Below, one piece after another: positions 1-9,551 of a DNA stretch of 64,000 bases. A program made the position numbers and the translations under genes. The stretch is from contig JAFWFE010000035.1 in the NCBI GenBank assembly GCA_017512555.1, positions 29,416 through 93,415 on the forward strand, read 5' to 3'. The DNA is from Solobacterium sp. Its GTDB lineage: Bacteria; Bacillota_I; Bacilli_A; Erysipelotrichales; Erysipelotrichaceae. Below the pieces are notes generated by a model, which did no database searches, was not told the origin of the DNA, and saw only the letters and a list, made by a program, of their open reading frames with translations. The stretch's first letter is position 1, and each line of letters begins with the position of its first letter.

Positions 1-636
1 TATCACCGGACGTATTTCTTCATATTTGCGGGAAAAGATCATGATCTTTGCCACATTGCGTCCGTAAGTGAGTACTTCCGTGACCGTAAGATTTGAAATC
101 AGGATGACTACCAATCCGTATATGGTATTCATGACCGGTATGTTCATTGCGTGATAAAGTATCACGATCAGGTCCAGACAGTACATGATCAGGGAAGGCT
201 GTAGTTTATAGTATTTCTTCGCAATCATCCCGAGAATATCAAAACCGCCGTTACTGCCGTTCCCACGCAGTACCAGACCGCCACCGACACCAAGGAATAA
301 TCCTGCCAATACCGCGGACAAGAACGGGTCAGAAGCAGCAGTAGAGAAATCGATCCTGGACACAAGACCAAGAAGAACAGGGAACGCAAAGGATACGATT
401 GCGGTCTTCATTGCGAAGGGAATGCCGAGGAAGACTAATCCCAGCAGGAAGAGGACCGTGTTGACCACCAGTAAGATTGAGGACAGGGAAAACGGAAGAT
501 AGTTCACCAGGATCATGGAGAGACCGGTAGCACCACCTGCCGCAAAGGACTGCGGCAGGATAAATAACCCGAATGCGCATGCGCACAGAATCGTTCCAAT
601 CAGTATTTCAAGCCAGGATAGCCATAAATGTTTCAT
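1..636 (-). CDS. YitT family (DUF161-type) membrane protein, 3' end cut by window
   Basis: The open frame starts at ATG 636 and runs off the left edge after 212 codons. AGGAGGAATG lies just upstream of the start (641-650). The visible part is very hydrophobic, with about five or six membrane helices and the Gly-rich loops (FAAGGATGLS near residue 31, GNGSNGGFDIL near residue 127) typical of the YitT/DUF161 family. The C-terminal soluble DUF2179 domain of this family would lie outside the window. Members are plasma-membrane proteins of unknown transport or signalling role. The gene is divergent from the Crp/Fnr-type regulator at 719, so their promoters share the short gap. The family call is good; the function is not known. 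Confidence 0.85.
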   Translation of the reverse strand, partial: MKHLWLSWLEILIGTILCACAFGLFILPQSFAAGGATGLSMILVNYLPFSLSSILLVVNTVLFLLGLVFLGIPFAMKTAIVSFAFPVLLGLVSRIDFSTAASDPFLSAVLAGLFLGVGGGLVLRGNGSNGGFDILGMIAKKYYKLQPSLIMYCLDLIVILYHAMNIPVMNTIYGLVVILISNLTVTEVLTYGRNVAKIMIFSRKYEEIRPVI

Positions 637-670
637 AGATCATTCCTCCTGATAAGCATTATAAAAGATA

Positions 671-699
671 TGATATAGTATAAAAGTAGTCCAGACTAC
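671..699 (+). promoter_or_regulatory. Extended -10 promoter with adjacent inverted repeat, before Crp/Fnr gene
   Basis: TGATATAGT (671-679) is an extended -10 element for the regulator at 719. No good -35 is visible. Starting at the expected transcription start, 686-699 is a perfect dyad GTAGTC-CA-GACTAC. It could be an operator for self-regulation by the Crp/Fnr protein or for another repressor. The dyad is seen directly; its role is inferred. Confidence 0.45.
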
Positions 700-718
700 A
701 ATCTGTTTGGAGGTAAAT

Positions 719-1354
719 ATGGCAGTTTATGTCGATGATCAATATATACCGTTGCTGGAACGATGCGGTACTGTACGCACATACCGGGAAAACGAACTGA
801 TCTTCATGCAAGAAGAATCGGCGGATAACATCTACTTTGTACGTTCCGGAAGAGGACGGATCTTCATGACTACAGAGAACGGCAGGGAACTAACGTTTGA
901 AATCATGCGGAAGGGCAGGATCTTCGGAGATACTTCGTTTCTTTCTCATACCGTGCGTCAGGTATCCATGCAGGCAGTAACGGATATGCAGGTGATTCTC
1001 TGCAGCGCTGAAAAGATCATGGAGATCATGGCGGAAGAACCTGAGTTCATGCGTCTGATTCTTCGTCATATGACGGATTCCTGCGATGATCTTCTGCATC
1101 AGCTGATCCGCAGTATGCAGTATAACAGTGAACAGAAACTTGCGGATTACCTGTTGTCTTCCACAAGCAGGGAACATCCCGTGATGTCATTTTCTCATGA
1201 AGATCTTGCGGCCTGTCTGGGTATGAACAGAGTTACGGTTACCCGAATCCTGAAACATTTTAAAGAAAAACACTATGTTCAGGGAGGCTACGGGATGATT
1301 ACTGTCCTGAATCGCGAAGGATTAGGTACATGTCTGCCGAAGAAACAGCGATAA
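719..1354 (+). CDS. Crp/Fnr family transcriptional regulator
   Basis: This is a 211-residue protein with an N-terminal cyclic-nucleotide-binding-type beta-roll (about 10-115), a long dimer helix, and a C-terminal winged helix-turn-helix (about 157-184, containing SHEDLAACLGMNRVTVTR). A TTG at 707 is in frame, but GGAGG at 709-713 points to ATG 719. There is no N-terminal Cys cluster, so it is not a classical 4Fe-4S Fnr. The desulfoferrodoxin gene follows 63 bp downstream on the same strand, so a role in oxygen or oxidative stress response is reasonable. The ligand and targets cannot be read from the sequence. Confidence 0.88.
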   Translation: MAVYVDDQYIPLLERCGTVRTYRENELIFMQEESADNIYFVRSGRGRIFMTTENGRELTFEIMRKGRIFGDTSFLSHTVRQVSMQAVTDMQVILCSAEKIMEIMAEEPEFMRLILRHMTDSCDDLLHQLIRSMQYNSEQKLADYLLSSTSREHPVMSFSHEDLAACLGMNRVTVTRILKHFKEKHYVQGGYGMITVLNREGLGTCLPKKQR

Positions 1355-1417
1355 TCCGTTTGCGCTTAAGCATGAGATGAACGATAATAAATACAGAGAA
1401 ACAAGGAGGACATCATT

Positions 1418-1795
1418 ATGAAAGAGTTTAAAGTACTTCGTTGTGAAGGCTGCGGTAAAATGGTCATTACCCTGAAGGATTCCAAGTGTCCGACAAAGTG
1501 CTGCGGGGAACCCATGGTTGAACTGACTGCCAATACTACAGAAGCAGCAACAGAGAAACATGTGCCTGTCGTAACCAGAGAAAGTAATAAGATCCTGGTC
1601 AATGTCGGTTCTGTGGATCACCCGATGATCCCGGAACATTATATCGAGTGGGTCGCTCTGGTATCCGACAAGGGTTTCCGTATTGCTTATCTTGAACCGG
1701 GACAGCAGCCATGTGTAGAATGCCTGGAAGATGAGAAGGTAGAAGCAGTATACGCTTACTGCAACCTGCACGGTCTCTGGAAAACCGAAGCGTAA
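1418..1795 (+). CDS. dfx: Desulfoferrodoxin (superoxide reductase)
   Basis: This 125-residue protein has the class I (2Fe) superoxide reductase layout. The N-terminal rubredoxin-like Fe(SCys)4 centre is intact, with Cys9, Cys12, Cys28 and Cys29. The C-terminal neelaredoxin domain has the His ligands (HVP near 48, HPM near 68, EHYIEW near 74) and the closing CNLHGLW motif, which supplies the Cys and His ligands of the catalytic iron. The enzyme reduces superoxide to peroxide without making oxygen, which is typical of anaerobes. A strong AAGGAGG site precedes ATG 1418. It is probably co-expressed with the Crp/Fnr gene upstream, and a two-way terminator follows. Confidence 0.95.
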   Translation: MKEFKVLRCEGCGKMVITLKDSKCPTKCCGEPMVELTANTTEAATEKHVPVVTRESNKILVNVGSVDHPMIPEHYIEWVALVSDKGFRIAYLEPGQQPCVECLEDEKVEAVYAYCNLHGLWKTEA

Positions 1796-1826
1796 AAAAA
1801 GGTGGGTCAGCAACCCATCTTTTTTA
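1794..1826. terminator. Bidirectional terminator between dfx and rpsT
   Basis: The stem AGGTGGGT (1800-1807) pairs with ACCCATCT (1813-1820) with one G-T wobble. It is flanked by A-runs on the left and T-runs on the right, so it can end both the rightward dfx and the leftward rpsT transcript. Confidence 0.85.
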
Positions 1827-2087
1827 CTCAACAGAATTTACAGCTTTTGCCAATCTGGACTTCTGTCTTGACGCATAATTCTTCTTCTTAACGCCATTGG
1901 AAACGGCTTTATCAAGAATGGAATTTGCAGTGTTATATGCACTGACAGCAGCTTCTTTGTCATTTACTTCAACAGCAGCCAATACTTTTTTAATAGCGTT
2001 TTTGACTTCTGTCTTCTGCTTGACATTTGTCTGTCTTCTCTTCTGATTTGTTATTGCGCGCTTCTTCTGAGACTTAATGTTAGCCAT
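1824..2087 (-). CDS. rpsT: 30S ribosomal protein S20
   Basis: This 87-residue, Lys/Arg/Ala-rich helical protein begins MANIKSQKKRA and has the standard S20 length and sequence. It binds 16S rRNA early in 30S assembly. It is a single-gene unit with its own promoter (-35 TTGCAT, 17 bp, extended -10), a GGGAGGT ribosome site and a shared terminator. Confidence 0.97.
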   Translation of the reverse strand: MANIKSQKKRAITNQKRRQTNVKQKTEVKNAIKKVLAAVEVNDKEAAVSAYNTANSILDKAVSNGVKKKNYASRQKSRLAKAVNSVE

Positions 2088-2121
2088 GGTTTACCTCCCA
2101 ACTATTTTTGCATGCTAAATT

Positions 2122-2150
2122 ATTGTAGCAAAGCATATCTGAAAATGCAA
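2122..2150 (-). promoter_or_regulatory. rpsT promoter
   Basis: Reading leftward, the -35 TTGCAT (2150-2145) and -10 TACAAT (2127-2122) are separated by exactly 17 bp, with a TGC before the -10 (extended form). The position suits rpsT. Confidence 0.8.
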
Positions 2151-2159
2151 CGAATAAGG

Positions 2160-2165
2160 TATAAT
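2160..2165 (+). promoter_or_regulatory. fmt promoter -10 element
   Basis: A perfect TATAAT lies 20 bp before the fmt start, with CGGGAGG in between as ribosome site. The -35 is weak and would lie inside the divergent rpsT promoter, so the two promoters overlap. Confidence 0.55.
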
Positions 2166-2185
2166 AAATATCCGGGAGGTTTTCA

Positions 2186-3124
2186 ATGAAAGATCTGCGT
2201 GTAATATTTATGGGTACTCCGGTCTTTGCCTGTTCTGTATTAGAGGCACTGATCGAAGAGAAATATAATGTTGTTCTGGTTGTATCCCAGCCGGATAAAC
2301 CGGTGGGAAGGCATCACCAGGTTGTCAGTACACCTGTACATGAACTGGCGGACAAGTATGGGATTCCGGTACTGCAGCCGGAGAGACTGCGGGAAGAAAC
2401 AGAGAAGATCCTGGAATATACCCCGGATCTGATCGTTACCTGCGCTTATGGCCAGTTTGTACCGGAAGTGATCCTGAATTATCCAAAATACGGATGTCTG
2501 AATATCCATCCCAGTTTACTGCCGAAATACCGCGGCGGCGCGCCTGTGCATCATGCGGTATGGAACGGAGATACAGAGACCGGTGTAGCATTGATGGAAA
2601 TGATCAAGAAGATGGATGCCGGCAGAGTATATGCGGTAAAGAGAGTCCCGATCGGTCCGGATGAAACGACAGAAGAGTTGAATCTCCGGTTGATGGAAGT
2701 ATCAAAGGAACTGATCAGAGATGCGCTTCCGGAGTATCTGGAAGGTAATCTTTCGGGTACGGAACAGGAAGAAGAGAAGGCTACGATTGCCCGGAATATC
2801 TCCAAGGAAGATGAGTGTATCTCATTTAAGAAAGAAGATCTGCATCAGGTCTACAATCATATCCGGGCACTGATCGACTGGCCGGTCGCTTATGCCCGTA
2901 TCAACAATAAACGTCTGAAGATCTACCGTGCAGAGATCCGTGAGGGAGGATGTACGGAGGAACCGGGAACGGTCCTGGGATTCCGTGACGGTGCCATGGA
3001 AGTTGCCTGTACCGGAGGGATTCTGCGTATTCTGGAATTACAGCCGGAAGGAAAGAAACGGATGAAGGCCGCAGATTTTGCGAACGGGGCAGGACGTGCC
3101 CTGACCGGCAGTTGTTTTGAATAA
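2186..3124 (+). CDS. fmt: Methionyl-tRNA formyltransferase
   Basis: This 312-residue enzyme formylates initiator Met-tRNA using 10-formyl-tetrahydrofolate. The formyltransferase core (about 1-200) has the catalytic Asn106, His108 and Asp144 set within NIHPS and MDAG, and the folate-loop signature SLLPKYRGG at 110-118. The C-terminal tRNA-binding domain follows (about 210-305). Length is normal. It starts the rightward run fmt-lepA-hemW, 9 bp before the lepA start; the usual partner def is not here. Confidence 0.96.
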   Translation: MKDLRVIFMGTPVFACSVLEALIEEKYNVVLVVSQPDKPVGRHHQVVSTPVHELADKYGIPVLQPERLREETEKILEYTPDLIVTCAYGQFVPEVILNYPKYGCLNIHPSLLPKYRGGAPVHHAVWNGDTETGVALMEMIKKMDAGRVYAVKRVPIGPDETTEELNLRLMEVSKELIRDALPEYLEGNLSGTEQEEEKATIARNISKEDECISFKKEDLHQVYNHIRALIDWPVAYARINNKRLKIYRAEIREGGCTEEPGTVLGFRDGAMEVACTGGILRILELQPEGKKRMKAADFANGAGRALTGSCFE

Positions 3125-3133
3125 GAGGTGTTC

Positions 3134-4945
3134 ATGGATCAGAAACATATCAGAAACTTTTGTATTATCGCTCATATCGACCACGGGAAATCCACCCTGG
3201 CTGACCGGATCCTTGAACTTACGGATACCGTCCAGCAGAGAGATCTGAAGTCCCAGATGCTGGATGAGATGGACCTGGAGAGAGAACGAGGGATAACGAT
3301 CAAGCTCAATGCCGTACAGCTGAAATATAAAGCGAAAAACGGTGAGGAGTATATTTTCAACCTGATCGATACGCCAGGTCACGTAGACTTTTCCTATGAA
3401 GTGTCACGTTCTCTTGCGGCATGTGAAGGTGCTGTCCTGGTCGTGGATTCCACCCAGGGTGTACAGGCGCAGACACTGGCAAATACCTATCTCGCGCTGG
3501 ATAACGATCTGGAGATCCTGCCGGTCATCAATAAGGTGGATATGGTGAATGCCCGCCCGGAAGTAGTAAAAAAAGAGATTGAGAATATCATCGGTCTGGA
3601 CTGCAGTGATGCTCCGGAGATTTCTGCCCGCAGCGGTTTGAATGTGGATCAGGTGCTGGAACAGATTGTTACCAAGATTCCGCAGCCCTCTGGTGATCCG
3701 GATGCGCCGTTACAGGCACTTGTCTTTGATTCCTTTTATGATTCTTACCGCGGAGTTATTGCGCTGGTACGGGTCCGTCAGGGCAGTCTGAAAGTCGGTG
3801 ACCGGATCCGGTTCATGGCCAGCGGCGCGGAATACGAAGTGTTGGAACTGGGTATCCGTAATCCCAAGGAAGTACGCCTGGATGCTCTGGAATGCGGAGA
3901 TGTCGGGTGGATCGCGGGCTCAATTAAATCCATAAGAGATGTACAGGTCGGTGATACACTGACTTCTGCGGTACGTCCGGCGAAAGAACCTCTGGAAGGA
4001 TACCGAAAGATGAATCCGATGGTTTACTGCGGTTTGTATCCATCCGATGCGGATAAATATGAAGATCTCCATGAAGCACTGGACAAGTTACAGTTGAATG
4101 ATGCCTCTCTGCAGTATGAACCGGAAACTTCCCAGGCACTGGGTTTTGGCTTCCGGTGTGGTTTCCTGGGCTTACTGCACATGGATGTCATACAGGAAAG
4201 ACTGGAAAGGGAGTATAACCTGGATCTGATTGCGACAGCACCTTCGGTTGTCTATCATGTCTATCAGACCGACGGCACGATGATTGCGGTGGATAACCCC
4301 GCAAAGCTGCCGAATGCGTCCAAAATCGAACATATCGAGGAACCATATGTGAAGGCAGAGATCATGGTGCCGGATGAGTTTATCGGCGCGGTAATGGAAC
4401 TGTGCCAGAATAAACGTGGTATCTTCAAGGAGATGGAAGTCATCGATACCGGCCGGAATATGGTTGTGTATGAACTTCCGTTATCCGAGATCATCTTTGA
4501 TTTCTTTGATCGTTTAAAATCTTCTTCCAAGGGATACGCGTCTTTGGATTATGAACTGATCGGATACCGCTCGGAAGATCTTGTGCGTATGGATATCCTG
4601 CTGAACGGGGAACTTGTGGACGCACTGAGTGTGATCATCCACCGCAGTGAGGCATATGCCCGCGGCAGTGAGATCACGATCCGGCTGAAGGAGATCATTC
4701 CCAAGCAGCAATTCGAGATTCCCGTGCAGGCCGCAATCGGCGGGAAAATCATTGCCCGTACAAATATCAAGTCTCTGCGAAAGAACGTCCTGGCGAAGTG
4801 CTACGGCGGCGATATAACCCGAAAGAAGAAACTTCTGGAGAAACAGAAAGAGGGAAAGAAACGGATGAAGGCTGTAGGTTCTGTCGTGATCCCGCAGGAA
4901 GCCTTCATGGCTGTTTTATCCATGGATGATGACCGCAGAAAATAA
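3134..4945 (+). CDS. lepA: Elongation factor 4 (LepA GTPase)
   Basis: This 603-residue translational GTPase has the G1 motif AHIDHGKST at 13-21, DTPGHVDF (G3) and NKVD (G4), followed by the EF-G-like domains and the LepA-specific C-terminal domain ending near [10 protein letters not shown]. It binds ribosomes and can back-translocate or help initiation under stress. An in-frame GTG lies at 3128 but overlaps the ribosome site AGAGGTG, so ATG 3134 (MDQKHIRN, the usual family start) is chosen. The end overlaps hemW by 20 bp. Confidence 0.96.
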   Translation: MDQKHIRNFCIIAHIDHGKSTLADRILELTDTVQQRDLKSQMLDEMDLERERGITIKLNAVQLKYKAKNGEEYIFNLIDTPGHVDFSYEVSRSLAACEGAVLVVDSTQGVQAQTLANTYLALDNDLEILPVINKVDMVNARPEVVKKEIENIIGLDCSDAPEISARSGLNVDQVLEQIVTKIPQPSGDPDAPLQALVFDSFYDSYRGVIALVRVRQGSLKVGDRIRFMASGAEYEVLELGIRNPKEVRLDALECGDVGWIAGSIKSIRDVQVGDTLTSAVRPAKEPLEGYRKMNPMVYCGLYPSDADKYEDLHEALDKLQLNDASLQYEPETSQALGFGFRCGFLGLLHMDVIQERLEREYNLDLIATAPSVVYHVYQTDGTMIAVDNPAKLPNASKIEHIEEPYVKAEIMVPDEFIGAVMELCQNKRGIFKEMEVIDTGRNMVVYELPLSEIIFDFFDRLKSSSKGYASLDYELIGYRSEDLVRMDILLNGELVDALSVIIHRSEAYARGSEITIRLKEIIPKQQFEIPVQAAIGGKIIARTNIKSLRKNVLAKCYGGDITRKKKLLEKQKEGKKRMKAVGSVVIPQEAFMAVLSMDDDRRK

Positions 4946-6026
4946 ACCTGAACATTTATATATCCATGTACCATTCTGCCGTACCATATGTTTTTACTGT
5001 GACTTTTGTCATGTGGTTTATACGGAAGAAGTGGCAGACCGGTGGCTGGACGCACTGACAATTGAAGCAGAGCGGCTGCGTGATGTAAAAAACCTGAAGA
5101 CGATTTATATCGGCGGCGGTACTCCGAACAGTCTCTCTGATTTTCAGTTACGAAGATTACTGGATCTGTTTGCGCATATTCAGTGTGAAGAATACACCGT
5201 GGAGATCAACCCGGAATCCCTGGATCAGGAAAAAGTAGAGATTTTGCGTGATCATGGCGTAAACCGGATCAGTATGGGAATGCAGAGTTCCGATCCGGAG
5301 GAACTGAAGATGATGAACCGGCACCATACGATGGAAGATCTGCGTAATGCGGTAAATCTGCTGAGACAGGCAGGCATAGAGAATATCTCTCTGGACCTGA
5401 TGTACTCTCTGCCGGGACAGACCATGCGTATATTGAAAAAGAGTCTTGAGGACGCTGTATCTCTGGAGCCTGCGCATATCTCCATCTATTCCCTGACGAT
5501 TGAAGAAAACTCGGTATTCGGCAGACGCGGGTATACCACTGCCGATGAAGATACCGAAGCGGATATGTATGAGTGGATTTGTAAAGTACTTCCTGCGTAT
5601 GGTTATGAACAGTATGAGATTTCCAATTTCGCGCAGAAAGGGAAAGAATCCCGGCATAATCTGGCTTACTGGCACTACAGGGACTTTTACGGATTCTCTG
5701 CCGGAGCCAGCGGGAAAGAAGGGCATTTACGCTACGACAAGCCCCGGAATCTGAAAGCCTACATCGCAGATCCCTTCACACGGGAAGAAATACCGCTGAC
5801 CCGGGAAGAGGAACGTTTTGAACACTGGATGATGTCTCTGCGGATGGTACAGGGAATGGATCTGGAGGAGTTCAGAGAGAGATACGGTATATCATTTACA
5901 GAGTGTTATCCGGAGATTACCCACTCCCTGATCCAAAGGGGATTACTGGAATGTGACGGAAAGTATCTGCGTTGTACGAAACAGGGATATCCGATCATGA
6001 ATGAGATTCTGGAAGAGTATTTATAA
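4926..6026 (+). CDS. hemW: Radical SAM heme chaperone HemW-like protein
   Basis: This 366-residue radical SAM protein has the 4Fe-4S motif CxxxCxxC at Cys18, Cys22 and Cys25, followed by another Cys at 28, and the glycine motif IGGGTPNSL. Family members were once called oxygen-independent coproporphyrinogen oxidases; HemW is a heme-insertion chaperone. Two tandem ATGs (4926, 4929) are possible starts. The lepA-hemW pair is a conserved Firmicute arrangement. No heme synthesis genes are in view, so the substrate stays uncertain. Confidence 0.9.
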   Translation: MMTAENKPEHLYIHVPFCRTICFYCDFCHVVYTEEVADRWLDALTIEAERLRDVKNLKTIYIGGGTPNSLSDFQLRRLLDLFAHIQCEEYTVEINPESLDQEKVEILRDHGVNRISMGMQSSDPEELKMMNRHHTMEDLRNAVNLLRQAGIENISLDLMYSLPGQTMRILKKSLEDAVSLEPAHISIYSLTIEENSVFGRRGYTTADEDTEADMYEWICKVLPAYGYEQYEISNFAQKGKESRHNLAYWHYRDFYGFSAGASGKEGHLRYDKPRNLKAYIADPFTREEIPLTREEERFEHWMMSLRMVQGMDLEEFRERYGISFTECYPEITHSLIQRGLLECDGKYLRCTKQGYPIMNEILEEYL

Positions 6027-6047
6027 AGGCAGCCAAAGCTGCCTTTT
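6025..6047. terminator. Bidirectional terminator hemW / nagA
   Basis: The perfect stem AAAGGCAGC (6025-6033) and GCTGCCTTT (6038-6046) has a 4-base loop and T-runs on both strands. It lies between the converging ends of hemW and nagA. Confidence 0.85.
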
Positions 6048-6049
6048 GA

Positions 6050-7183
6050 TTATTCGGATAAGATACCCTTACACCAGGTATGGATCACTTCAAACTGCTG
6101 ATCCAGTATGACAAGATCTGCGTCATGGCTGATTTCAATACTGCCGAGATGATCATCTTCTTTAAGCAGTTGTGCCGGATTGACCGTACAGGAGCGTATG
6201 GCCTTTACCGGATCAACCTCACAATCCCGGATCAGACGTCTTAAACCTTCATTGAACTTCAATGTACTGCCGGCCAGAGTATCTGTATCTTTCAGATAGG
6301 CGGCGCCGTTATCCTTCAGGGTAACGATCTGATCCCCAAAGAGATACTCTCCGGCTGGCAAGCCTTTGCAGGAAAGAGAATCACTGACCATGACCGGGGC
6401 AGATATACTCTTGGCATGATAGAAGATATGCAGAGCGTCTGGTGATACGTGAAGACCATCCGCGATGATCTCCGAGGGAAGATCATGCATACGCAGGGCA
6501 GCACCGCTGACTCCGATCTCACGGTGATGGAAAGGGGATTGGCGGTTAAATGTATGGGTGATGGATGAAACTCCGTCTTTTACGGCTTTCTGGATTTCCG
6601 CGTAATTTGCCGCGGAATGGCCTGCAGAGACGATAATACCGCGATCTCTGCAGAAACAGATCAGCGTATGTTCCGTATCCATTTCCGGCGCTACAGTCAC
6701 AATACGGATGAGATCTCCGTAATCCCGGTATAATTCTTCGAATTCCGTGATCTCCGGTCTGCGGATATACTGTCTGTCCTGGGCACCGGCGTAGTCAGGA
6801 TTCAGGTAAGGCCCTTCGAGATGTACACCCAGGATCCGTGCCCCGTTCTGATCATTTACAGCCTTGCGTACCGTATCCAGAGAACTGCGCATGTTATCCA
6901 CGGACGCAGCCGCAAGCGTAGGCAGAAAACCGGTAACTCCTTCTTTGAGAAGTTGTTTCTGCCAGTGTTTTAATCCTGTGATATCTGCCTGTAACGTATC
7001 ATAGCCATAGGCACCATGGGTATGGATATCAATAAATCCCGGAAGAATGCACGCGTCTCCGTAATCCTGGTCCGGCTGTTTCTCTCCATAGTCAAAAAGA
7101 TGAATGATATGTCCATCATTCATCTCTATCTGAGCTTTGACAAACTGATCTCTGATCCAGATCTGACGGCTCTGTATAATCAT
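6050..7183 (-). CDS. nagA: N-acetylglucosamine-6-phosphate deacetylase
   Basis: This 377-residue amidohydrolase converts GlcNAc-6-P to glucosamine-6-P and acetate. Metal and active-site motifs are present: HTHG at about 54-57, LEGPY, AGHSA, THTFNRQSPFHHRE, and the catalytic Asp in MVSDSLSCKGLPAG. The start overlaps the stop of the upstream membrane gene by 4 bp (ATGA), so it is translated from the same minus-strand operon. nagB is not in the window. It serves amino-sugar or cell-wall recycling. Confidence 0.93.
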   Translation of the reverse strand: MIIQSRQIWIRDQFVKAQIEMNDGHIIHLFDYGEKQPDQDYGDACILPGFIDIHTHGAYGYDTLQADITGLKHWQKQLLKEGVTGFLPTLAAASVDNMRSSLDTVRKAVNDQNGARILGVHLEGPYLNPDYAGAQDRQYIRRPEITEFEELYRDYGDLIRIVTVAPEMDTEHTLICFCRDRGIIVSAGHSAANYAEIQKAVKDGVSSITHTFNRQSPFHHREIGVSGAALRMHDLPSEIIADGLHVSPDALHIFYHAKSISAPVMVSDSLSCKGLPAGEYLFGDQIVTLKDNGAAYLKDTDTLAGSTLKFNEGLRRLIRDCEVDPVKAIRSCTVNPAQLLKEDDHLGSIEISHDADLVILDQQFEVIHTWCKGILSE

Positions 7184-7815
7184 TTTTTCTGCATCCTTTT
7201 TTCTCTGGCTTCTTTGAAGGAAATCATATACGGAATACCATCATACATCCGGATCAATCTTTCCTGGGTTTCGTTCATATTATCTTCCGTGCATGGAAGA
7301 ACTTTAACATAGGCGTATTTCCCGTTCTGCAGGTCTTCATATGCCCGGGAGATTGACTTGTTTGTCAGTACATTGAATACTTCTTTATTTATATTACGGG
7401 AACTGCCGACATAGGCTTTCTCATAACTGTCATAATTCGCGTCTTTCACCGGCTGGTCATAGACGGTAATGACATAACAACCCGGTTTCGCTTCACCATC
7501 CGCCTGATACTGATCCTTGAATGCGGAAGAATCCACCCATTCGTTCTTGTCCGAACTTTTTACGGAAGCGTCTTTGGTTTTCTCGCTGATGACATACGCC
7601 GCAATCAGGGCAATCATTTCCAGCAGAGATGCCAGGGGATAGAAGTAACTTTCAACGCAGACAGCGGTAAGCAGGGCAATCGTCATCACGAGGGCACTCG
7701 TACGATGATGTCTGCCTACCTTCATATATATAATGATACCGATAATGGCCAGGATCACACAGAGGATAAACCCCAGCGGGATACCTTGTATGACTTCTTG
7801 ATTCAATACTTCCAT
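7180..7815 (-). CDS. Membrane protein with GIY-YIG-like C-terminal domain
   Basis: I do not know a named homolog for this 211-residue protein. Residues about 13-32 and 42-76 are membrane helices. After a charged linker, residues 110-192 look like a GIY-YIG fold: GCY (112-114) and YVGSS (135-139) match the two motif strands, Arg140 follows, and a Glu-containing helix (ETQERLI, about 182-188) sits where the catalytic Glu of this family lies. A membrane-anchored GIY-YIG domain is unusual. It lies between a DUF1846 gene (12 bp upstream) and nagA (4 bp overlap), clearly in one operon. The fold is inferred by eye; nuclease activity is not shown. Confidence 0.7.
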   Translation of the reverse strand: MEVLNQEVIQGIPLGFILCVILAIIGIIIYMKVGRHHRTSALVMTIALLTAVCVESYFYPLASLLEMIALIAAYVISEKTKDASVKSSDKNEWVDSSAFKDQYQADGEAKPGCYVITVYDQPVKDANYDSYEKAYVGSSRNINKEVFNVLTNKSISRAYEDLQNGKYAYVKVLPCTEDNMNETQERLIRMYDGIPYMISFKEAREKRMQKK

Positions 7816-7827
7816 GGTTTTCTCTTT

Positions 7828-9315
7828 CTATTTCCGGTGATACAGCTTCTTGTGCTGGTATACAGGATCAAAGGTGACATTTACACCAAGTTTACGGAAT
7901 ACTTCGGCATCTTCCAGGGGAAGGATCACTGTACAGTGTGCCTCAGAACCTTTCAGGTCATTCAGGTGAGACATTGCGCTGGCGGTAATCTTGTTATCCT
8001 TGGCGGTAATAGCGAGGGCAATCAACAATTCATCACTGTGTAGACGCGGATTGTGGTTGCCAAGGTTGTTGATCTTCAGATCCTGAATCGGTGTGACATA
8101 GGATGGATCAATCAACAGGGTATCCTTAGGAATATTGCCCAAAGCCTTGATGGAATTGATGATCACGGCAGCGGATGGCCCGAACAGAGAAGATGTTTTC
8201 CCTGTAACGATACGTCCGTCCGGAAGCTGAAGGGCAATGGCCGGTGCTCCTGTGACTTCTGCCTTGTTTCGGGCAGTAACAGTAACCGCGCGGTCTTCCG
8301 GGGTGATGCCGAGTTCATTCATCAGGAACTCGATCTTGGTTACGGCAGAGGCTGGTACACGTTCTGCCTTGGCATCCACCAGTACATGATAGTAGCGGCG
8401 GATCACTTCATCTTTGGCAGCTTCTACAGCAGCGTCGTCGTCAACGATACAGAAACCCACCATGTTTACTCCCATGTCGGTAGGAGACTGGTATAATTGC
8501 TTGTTCTGGATTCTGGTGATGATCCGGTTCAATACCGGGAAAATCTCAACATCACGGTTGTAGTTTACGGCTTTCACACCGTAAGCTTCCAGATGATAAG
8601 GATCGATCATATTGACATCGTTGAGGTCTACGGTGGCGGCTTCGTACGCAAGATTGACCGGATGATGCAGGGAGAGATTCCAGACCGGGAAGGTCTCAAA
8701 TTTGGCATAACCGGACTGTATACCGCGGATCTGGTCATGATACAGCTGGGAGATACAGGTAGCCATCTTTCCGGAACCCGGACCTGGCGCAGTAACAACG
8801 ATCAGACGATGTGAAGTCTGAATATAGTCATTCTTTCCGAGACCGTTCTCAGAAACGATGAAATCCAGATCGGTAGGGTAACCCGGAATAGAATAATGTT
8901 TATAGCAGGGAATACCCGCAACCTGCAGCTGATGCATAAAGGAATCCGCAGAAGGCTGATGTTCGTACTGCGTGATCACAACACTGCCGACAAACAGTTC
9001 CAGAGATTTGAAGGCATCGATCAGACGGAATACTTCCTGGTCATAACTGATGTCCAGATCACCTCTGGTCTTGGACTGTTCTATATTATTTGCGTTGATG
9101 CAGATCACCATCTCTACATCTTCTTTTAAATCACAGAGAAGACGGATCTTGTTGTTTGGTTCATACCCCGGAAGTACTCTTGAGGCATGATAATCATCAA
9201 AGATCTTGCCTCCGAATTCCATGTAGAGTTTTCCCTCAAACATACCAATACGTTCAAGTATCTTGTTTCTCTGCAGTTCAAGATATTTTTCGGAATCAAA
9301 TGCTATTTTCTTCAT
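7828..9315 (-). CDS. DUF1846 domain-containing protein
   Basis: This 495-residue soluble protein matches the DUF1846 family over its whole length, starting [15 protein letters not shown] and including [10 protein letters not shown] (about 176-185), which looks like a phosphate-binding loop, and [14 protein letters not shown] near the C-terminus. The family is common in Firmicutes, has known crystal structures, and has no settled function. It is the first gene of the three-gene minus-strand operon ending in nagA. An extended -10 promoter lies just upstream (9335-9343). Confidence 0.88.
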   Translation of the reverse strand: MKKIAFDSEKYLELQRNKILERIGMFEGKLYMEFGGKIFDDYHASRVLPGYEPNNKIRLLCDLKEDVEMVICINANNIEQSKTRGDLDISYDQEVFRLIDAFKSLELFVGSVVITQYEHQPSADSFMHQLQVAGIPCYKHYSIPGYPTDLDFIVSENGLGKNDYIQTSHRLIVVTAPGPGSGKMATCISQLYHDQIRGIQSGYAKFETFPVWNLSLHHPVNLAYEAATVDLNDVNMIDPYHLEAYGVKAVNYNRDVEIFPVLNRIITRIQNKQLYQSPTDMGVNMVGFCIVDDDAAVEAAKDEVIRRYYHVLVDAKAERVPASAVTKIEFLMNELGITPEDRAVTVTARNKAEVTGAPAIALQLPDGRIVTGKTSSLFGPSAAVIINSIKALGNIPKDTLLIDPSYVTPIQDLKINNLGNHNPRLHSDELLIALAITAKDNKITASAMSHLNDLKGSEAHCTVILPLEDAEVFRKLGVNVTFDPVYQHKKLYHRK

Positions 9316-9551
9316 ATTGCGGAGCCCCTATAAGAGTATAGCAGAATCTGAGGCTTTTTTGACGATAAGTTGTATACGCAATCAATTCTTACCTGAAAAA
9401 TGTAAATGTTTTCATTAAATAATGTAAAAATTTGCGAAAATATGCATGAATTGATAATAAAAGGTTGTAATATTGTCCGAAAAGTTGTAAATTCACAGTA
9501 TGTTACCTTCCGCTTACTATGCGCGGAATGACAGAAAAAAGGGGGACGCAA
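9316..9551. promoter_or_regulatory. AT-rich divergent control region between DUF1846 and opp operons
   Basis: On the minus strand, TGC-TATACT (9343-9335) is an extended -10 for the DUF1846 operon. On the plus side, the region up to the oppB ribosome site (AAGGGGGA) is AT-rich, with repeated TTGTAA (9465-9470, 9485-9490) and AATGTAAA-type words. A weak CodY-like half match sits near 9429-9443. No single plus-strand promoter is convincing, but the opp operon must start here. Confidence 0.45.

Noticed and set aside
7828..9129. Several open frames on the plus strand opposite DUF1846
   Set aside because: They mirror the well-supported minus-strand gene, have no ribosome sites and show no recognisable domains.
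9425..9450. CodY box before the opp operon
   Set aside because: Only about 10 of 15 positions match the consensus, too weak to call.
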